The notes under the pieces were generated by a model. The model searched no databases. It worked only from the letters and a program-made list of their open reading frames with translations, and was not told the DNA's origin. DNA of 11,544 nucleotides, taken from an uncultured Lachnospiraceae bacterium. GTDB lineage: Bacteria > Bacillota > Clostridia > Lachnospirales > Lachnospiraceae. Each line of letters starts with the position of its first letter. The stretch's first letter is position 1. Made by a program: the position numbers and the translations under genes. Shown piece after piece: positions 7,493-11,544 of this stretch. The stretch covers positions 1 to 11,544 of the forward strand of contig CACZSE010000228.1 of NCBI GenBank assembly GCA_902783735.1, in the 5' to 3' direction.

Positions 7493-8638
7493 ATGAAAGA
7501 GTGGTTGATAAGAATAGGATGTGTACTGCTTGGTGTGATCCTCACACTCAGCACTATCCATTTAAAGAATTTAATAACAGATACAGAATTTTTTGATACA
7601 AAGGCTGAAATTAACGAACAGGACAGCATAGATGAAAAGACCGCTGAAACAGATTCGAATGCCGATTATGATCTGGAAGCCAAATTAAAGTATCAGGACA
7701 TGGTAGATAAAAAGGCTACCCCCGCACCTACCCCCGAAGAACCGACACCTGTTGCAGAGAAACAGGAAGAGAAAGAAGATACTACTGAAGAGATCATTCC
7801 TCCGGGAAGCATAAGGTCGGCACCGGTAAGATGGATCGAAGATTATCCTTCAATAAATTCCGATATGACGATCGAGGATAAGCTTCAGGTAAGATCATCT
7901 TATGACGAGACCATGGCGGTAAATGCATTTGATAAAATGGTCATAGATAACAGTACGATAGATTTTTCGAAAGTAAAGATCACGGTCCTGGGCGACAGTA
8001 TAACCGCAGGAAGCAATCTTGATGACGGTGAAAAGGAAGAATACAACTGGCCAAAACAGTTGAAGGATATTCTGGGATGTAAAGAGGTTGTTAACCTCGG
8101 GATCGGAGGTTCTACGGTCAGCTGCTGTGTTGATCATTATCCGATGTGCAAGAGATGGGCGGATATAGAATCAGACAGTGATATCATCATTGTCATGGGC
8201 GGAAGCAATGACATGCTTTTTGAAGACAAGTGGCAGTTTGGTGAGATCGAATATGACAAACGAATGACTGTCGGTACATTCTGCGGAGATCTTGATGATA
8301 TGTTAAGCCGTATGGAATGGACATACCGCGATCATAACGATGATCATTACTGTAAGATGCTCTATATCAATCCGCCTTCGACCATATTAAACGATGCGGT
8401 ATATGCTGTGGATCCGGGAAATATGGTTCAGCAGAGAAGTTTTGCGGAAGCGATAAATACAATAGCACCTGCTTACAGCTTTGAAGTCATAGATATGTAT
8501 AACAATAATATCCTCAATTCACATGACCCTGATATAAATGCGAAATATGTCTATGACGGGATACATTGTAATAAAGAGGGATATACAATAATAGCCGAAC
8601 ATGTGGCAAGTCAGATAATTCAGAGGATAGAACAATAG
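7493..8638 (+). CDS. Membrane-anchored SGNH/GDSL-family hydrolase or O-acyltransferase
   Basis: This 381-residue protein has a single N-terminal hydrophobic helix (about residues 5-22, with Lys/Arg on its short N-terminal side) that should act as an uncleaved signal anchor. A charged Pro/Thr/Glu linker (about 70-104, including ATPAPTPEEPTP) leads to an exported SGNH domain. Catalytic blocks are clear: GDSIT at 167-171 (Ser169 nucleophile), a Gly in NLGIGGST, GGSND at 236-240 (Asn239), and DGIH at 355-358 (Asp355, His358). The family includes carbohydrate esterases and acetyltransferases, and in polysaccharide loci members often move or remove O-acetyl groups. With an MBOAT gene about 2.1 kb downstream, an O-acylation role is plausible but unproven. 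It follows the membrane protein by 61 bp, and its stop at 8636-8638 directly abuts a transcription terminator. Confidence 0.88.
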   Translation: MKEWLIRIGCVLLGVILTLSTIHLKNLITDTEFFDTKAEINEQDSIDEKTAETDSNADYDLEAKLKYQDMVDKKATPAPTPEEPTPVAEKQEEKEDTTEEIIPPGSIRSAPVRWIEDYPSINSDMTIEDKLQVRSSYDETMAVNAFDKMVIDNSTIDFSKVKITVLGDSITAGSNLDDGEKEEYNWPKQLKDILGCKEVVNLGIGGSTVSCCVDHYPMCKRWADIESDSDIIIVMGGSNDMLFEDKWQFGEIEYDKRMTVGTFCGDLDDMLSRMEWTYRDHNDDHYCKMLYINPPSTILNDAVYAVDPGNMVQQRSFAEAINTIAPAYSFEVIDMYNNNILNSHDPDINAKYVYDGIHCNKEGYTIIAEHVASQIIQRIEQ

Positions 8639-8654
8639 AAGCCCTGTAATGTAC

Positions 8655-8704
8655 AAAAAAGCCCTGATGTGGTACACTAATATGTACTGTGTCAGGGCTT
8701 TTTT
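8655..8704 (+). terminator. Intrinsic terminator/attenuator with a 22-bp stem and U-tract
   Basis: Six A (8655-8660), GCCCTGA (8661-8667), TGTG (8668-8671) and GTACA (8672-8676) form the left arm. The loop is CTAATA (8677-8682). TGTAC (8683-8687), TGTG (8688-8691), TCAGGGC (8692-8698) and six T (8699-8704) form the right arm. In + strand RNA the TGTG/TGTG block pairs as four successive G-U wobbles, so the whole stem closes; on the minus strand that block would be A-C mismatches. It begins 16 nt after the SGNH stop and ends 37 nt before the next start codon. Confidence 0.85.
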
Positions 8705-8741
8705 ACAGGTTATCGACAATGTGAAGAAAGGTTATGGATAT

Positions 8742-9656
8742 ATGTCCAAGCTGAGAGCGTTTTTTCAAAATCCAGAATATTTTATCACTTCTCCGGCGGC
8801 AAAGGGTTATCTTGACTGGGTCCCGGATGCACTGTATCTTAAGATGCTTTACAGGGCAAAACTTAAGAAGAAATGTGATCTGAAAAAGCCGGTTTTGTAC
8901 AATGAAAAGCTTCAGTGGATCAAACTTCATGACCGAAAAGACGAATACAGAATCATGGTTGATAAGTATGACGTAAGAGCATATATTACCGACAAGATCG
9001 GCGGAGAGTATCTGATCCCCTGCTATGGCGTATTTAACAGCTGGGAAGAAATAGATTTTGATAAGCTTCCGTCACAGTTTGTTATCAAATGTACGCACGA
9101 CTCCGGAAGTGTGGAAATATGCAGAGATAAAGACACATGGGATAAAAACGGTGCCGAGGCAAGAATAAAAGAAGCTATGCGCAGAAATTATTATAAGGCG
9201 TACAGAGAGTGGCCTTATAAGGATGTGCCGGCGAGGATCATCATTGAAAAATATATGACAGAAGGTATATCCGAAGACCTTAAGGACTACAAGGTTATGT
9301 GTTTTAACGGAAGGGCTCTAGTTACGGAGGTTCACGAAAACAGGTTTATAAAGGGAGAACTTCATACCCAGACTTTTTACGATCGCGATTGGAAGCCTCT
9401 GCCGATAGAACAGCTGGGATTGCCGATGTTACATGAACATAGGGACAAGCCGGCGTGCATGGATGAGATATTCAGGTTATCGGAAATGATAGCTGAAGGC
9501 ATGTATCATGTAAGAGTCGACTGGTATGTGATAGAAGACAGGATCTATTTTGGAGAGATCACCTTTTTCGATGGCTCGGGATTTGAAGTATTCCTTGATG
9601 AAGAACAGGAAAAGCTGTTGGGAGATATGATACATCTTCCTACGGATGATCGTTAG
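8742..9656 (+). CDS. TupA-like ATP-grasp protein (ATP-grasp fold amidoligase family)
   Basis: This 304-residue protein closely fits the TupA-like ATP-grasp family, named after a teichuronopeptide biosynthesis protein of alkaliphilic Bacillus. Conserved blocks in order are YNEKLQWIKLHDR (53-65), DKYDVRAYITDKIGGEYLIP (74-93), the nucleotide-binding strand LPSQFVIKCTHDSGS (109-123, Lys116), ARIIIEKYM (164-172), DYKVMCFNG (182-190), FYDRDW (212-217) and the metal-binding VRVDWY...YFGEITFFDGSG (258-280, with Asp260 and Glu272). ATP-grasp enzymes form an acyl phosphate and join it to an amine or other nucleophile. In surface-polymer loci these proteins are thought to attach amino-acid-like groups, though few have been assayed. 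ATG 8742 is preferred, with AAAGG 10 nt upstream; extending to 8649 would run the coding region through the terminator hairpin. A GTG at 8721 is an alternative. It is the first gene after the terminator and is closely linked to the next GT4. Confidence 0.87.
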   Translation: MSKLRAFFQNPEYFITSPAAKGYLDWVPDALYLKMLYRAKLKKKCDLKKPVLYNEKLQWIKLHDRKDEYRIMVDKYDVRAYITDKIGGEYLIPCYGVFNSWEEIDFDKLPSQFVIKCTHDSGSVEICRDKDTWDKNGAEARIKEAMRRNYYKAYREWPYKDVPARIIIEKYMTEGISEDLKDYKVMCFNGRALVTEVHENRFIKGELHTQTFYDRDWKPLPIEQLGLPMLHEHRDKPACMDEIFRLSEMIAEGMYHVRVDWYVIEDRIYFGEITFFDGSGFEVFLDEEQEKLLGDMIHLPTDDR

Positions 9657-9660
9657 TAGC

Positions 9661-10758
9661 ATGAAGATATTATTTTATATACATTCATTGAATAAAGGCG
9701 GCGCAGAACATGTTCTGCTGACCGTTGCCGAAAAACTGAATAATGACGAAAAAACCGAAGTCGTCATTATGACTGACAAGACGGATTCGTTAGAATATGG
9801 ATTGCCGGAAGGGATCAGACGAATAAATCTGGAAAACAGGATGACGGATACATCTGCAATATCACGACTTAAAGAGATAAGAAGATGTGTCAGAGAAGAA
9901 AAACCGGACAGATTTGTTGTGTTTATGTTGTCCAGTGCCATAAGAGCAGTGATCGCAACCTTGTTTTCGGGCTATAAGGTAATAGCCGCGGTCAGATCGA
10001 ATCCCTACGACGATTACAGCAATGGAAAAAACCGAATACTATTGATGTTTTCAATGCTGTGTTCGGAAAAGATCGTCTGCCAGACGGAGTATCAGAGGGA
10101 TTTTTTCCCTGAAAACCTCAGAAAAAAATGTATTATCATTTCCAACCCGATATTTGATGAATTTGCGGATAAGGCAAAGGAATTGAGGGATAAAAAGAAC
10201 AATGAGGGAAATGACACTTATAATAGCGGTACTAAAAAGATCGTGGCATCGGGAAGACTGTATGATTATAAAAATCATAAGCTGCTGATCGATGCATTTG
10301 GAAAGATCGCTGATGATCATCCTGACACGGAGGTTATAATCTACGGTGAAGGTCCCTACAGAGAAGAACTTGAAAACGAGATCGTCAGGCTTGGACTTGA
10401 AGACAGAGTAAAGCTGCCGGGTGACAGTTCCCGCGTAGCCGAGGATATTGCCGATGCGTTTATATATGTTCTTCCTTCAGACACGGAAGGTCTTCCCAAT
10501 GCACTTATGGAAGCCATGGCACTCGGATTACCCGTCATATCGACCGATTGCCCGTGCGGTGGCCCGAAAAGTCTCATTCACGACGGAGTAAACGGGCTTC
10601 TCACTCCGGTGGGTGATGTGGACGCCATGAAGGACAGGCTGGAGCAGTTGATAAATAACTCTGAGTTGAGACTGAAATTGTCGAAAAATGCCACTGAGAT
10701 ACTTAAGACAAACGAATCCGGGGCGATAATAGATCTGTGGAGAAAGATTTTAAGGTAA
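9661..10758 (+). CDS. Glycosyltransferase family 4
   Basis: This complete 365-residue GT4 enzyme has the acceptor-domain opening MKILFYIHSLNKGGAEHVLL, AAVRSNPYDDYS in the middle of the first domain, the donor-domain start KIVASGRLYDYKNHKLLIDAF, IYGEGPYREELE, and the EX7E motif at 276-284 (EGLPNALME) followed by STDCPCGGPKSLI and DGVNGLL. It is soluble and presumed to act at the inner membrane face. Its signatures match the GT4 at 3974 more closely than those of the other two GT4s. Start choice is uncertain: ATG 9661 gives the conserved N-terminus and lies 4 nt after the previous stop, while in-frame ATG 9646 would overlap the previous gene by 11 bp. Neither has a good ribosome site, so translation is probably coupled to the TupA-like gene. 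The donor sugar is unknown. Confidence 0.92.
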   Translation: MKILFYIHSLNKGGAEHVLLTVAEKLNNDEKTEVVIMTDKTDSLEYGLPEGIRRINLENRMTDTSAISRLKEIRRCVREEKPDRFVVFMLSSAIRAVIATLFSGYKVIAAVRSNPYDDYSNGKNRILLMFSMLCSEKIVCQTEYQRDFFPENLRKKCIIISNPIFDEFADKAKELRDKKNNEGNDTYNSGTKKIVASGRLYDYKNHKLLIDAFGKIADDHPDTEVIIYGEGPYREELENEIVRLGLEDRVKLPGDSSRVAEDIADAFIYVLPSDTEGLPNALMEAMALGLPVISTDCPCGGPKSLIHDGVNGLLTPVGDVDAMKDRLEQLINNSELRLKLSKNATEILKTNESGAIIDLWRKILR

Positions 10759-10770
10759 ATATAACGTAGT

Positions 10771-11544
10771 ATGATTTTCAATTCCTATGCATTTGTTTTC
10801 CTTATGATGCCTTTGAGCATAGCGGGATACTATATTCTCAACAGAATAAATATAAAATATGGGCTCATTTGGCTGCTTTCGGTGAGTCTGTTTTTCGTCG
10901 GATATATGAACGTGGGATATCTTGCGGTTCTGATCCCCAGCATATGTTTTAATTACGTCATTTCATATCTTATGAACTCCAACGGCCCAAAAACAAAAAA
11001 TGCATCGCTTAACAGAAAGAGATTGCTGACTGTGGGCATCATATTAAATGTCGCCGTTCTTATTTTTTTCAAATATACTGATTTTTTAATAGATAATGTG
11101 AATGAGATATTTGCTAAGGATTACAGCCTGCTTCATCTTATTTTGCCACTGGGCATCAGTTTCTATACGTTCCAGCAGATAAGCTGCCTTGTCGATCATT
11201 ACAGAGATAAAGATCTGCATATCGGATTTTTGGAATATGCGGTATATATAAGTTTTTATCCGCAGTTTGTACAGGGACCGATAGTGCTTCAGGAAGAGTT
11301 TATACCACAGTTAAGAGACAGCTCACGAAAGAACTTTGATCTCCAATATGCTTTTAAAGGACTGTGCAGATTTACATTGGGTCTGGCAAAAAAGGTTCTT
11401 ATTGCCGACGGGATAGCATTGATCGTTGACGGAGGATATCAGGGACTTGATGAGATAGGAGCTCTTTCGGCTCTGGTACTGATCTTCAGTTATTCGTTAC
11501 AGATATATTTTGATTTCAGCGGTTATTCCGACATGGCAGTGGGA
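10771..11544 (+). CDS. MBOAT-family membrane acyltransferase, 3'-truncated by the window edge
   Basis: The frame is open from ATG 10771 to the last base (258 codons), with no stop; AlgI/DltB-type relatives are usually 450-500 residues, so about half is missing. The start MIFNSYAFVFLMMPLSI is typical of bacterial MBOAT proteins. Family blocks seen are LPLGISFYTFQQ (125-136), FYPQFVQGPI (162-171), GLAKKVLIAD (204-213) and QIYFDFSGYSDMAVG at the window edge. Several hydrophobic segments are present. The catalytic His region lies beyond the window. MBOATs of this type move acyl groups, usually acetyl, across or at the membrane onto extracytoplasmic polysaccharide, often working with an SGNH-type partner such as the protein at 7493. 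It starts 12 bp after the GT4 stop. The only ribosome-site candidate, AAGG at 10752-10755, is rather far (15 nt), so the start may rely on coupling. Confidence 0.93.
   Translation, partial: MIFNSYAFVFLMMPLSIAGYYILNRINIKYGLIWLLSVSLFFVGYMNVGYLAVLIPSICFNYVISYLMNSNGPKTKNASLNRKRLLTVGIILNVAVLIFFKYTDFLIDNVNEIFAKDYSLLHLILPLGISFYTFQQISCLVDHYRDKDLHIGFLEYAVYISFYPQFVQGPIVLQEEFIPQLRDSSRKNFDLQYAFKGLCRFTLGLAKKVLIADGIALIVDGGYQGLDEIGALSALVLIFSYSLQIYFDFSGYSDMAVG

Noticed and set aside
8649..8741. Upstream extension of the TupA-like gene to an ATG at 8649
   Set aside because: The extra 31 codons would run through the 22-bp terminator hairpin and its U-tract, and the family-like protein begins at 8742, with AAAGG 10 nt upstream.

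Overview
This window is part of a cell-surface polysaccharide (capsule, exopolysaccharide or teichuronic-type polymer) biosynthesis locus. The coding sequences are dense in ATA (Ile) and AGA/AGG (Arg) codons. Most starts I could assign have purine-rich Shine-Dalgarno sites, with a few TTG and GTG starts, and the intrinsic terminators are short and U-rich. Together these suggest a low-to-moderate GC Firmicute, most like a Lachnospiraceae gut or rumen anaerobe of the Butyrivibrio type. That placement is inferred from style and was not tested by a search. I see no mobile element, CRISPR array, tRNA or rRNA.

Layout. Unit A (+ strand, 1-5065) holds a 5'-truncated GT4 glycosyltransferase, a second GT4 with a TTG start, an AsnB-type glutamine amidotransferase/asparagine synthetase overlapping it by 13 bp, and a third GT4 with a GTG start. 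It ends at a perfect bidirectional terminator (5064-5091). Unit B is a single minus-strand gene, glucose-1-phosphate cytidylyltransferase (rfbF, 5090-5866), which converges on that terminator. A 173-bp divergent region with operator-like repeats separates it from unit C (+ strand, 6040-8638). Unit C encodes a polytopic membrane protein that may be a GT-C glycosyltransferase and a membrane-anchored SGNH/GDSL hydrolase or acyltransferase. It runs straight into a strong hairpin-plus-U-tract (8655-8704). Unit D (+ strand, 8742 to the window end) holds a TupA-like ATP-grasp protein, a fourth GT4 and a 3'-truncated MBOAT acyltransferase.

How the genes may fit together (inference). The four cytoplasmic GT4 enzymes would build a lipid-linked oligosaccharide. 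RfbF would supply CDP-glucose for a CDP-deoxysugar branch whose later enzymes are not in the window. The AsnB-like and TupA-like ATP-dependent enzymes suggest amide chemistry on a sugar acid or an amino-acid substituent. The MBOAT and SGNH proteins form a plausible O-acylation pair acting at the outer face, and the GT-C-like protein may add a sugar from a polyprenyl donor there. No flippase (Wzx), polymerase (Wzy), priming transferase or chain-length regulator is visible, so they should lie outside the window if this is a Wzx/Wzy-type locus.
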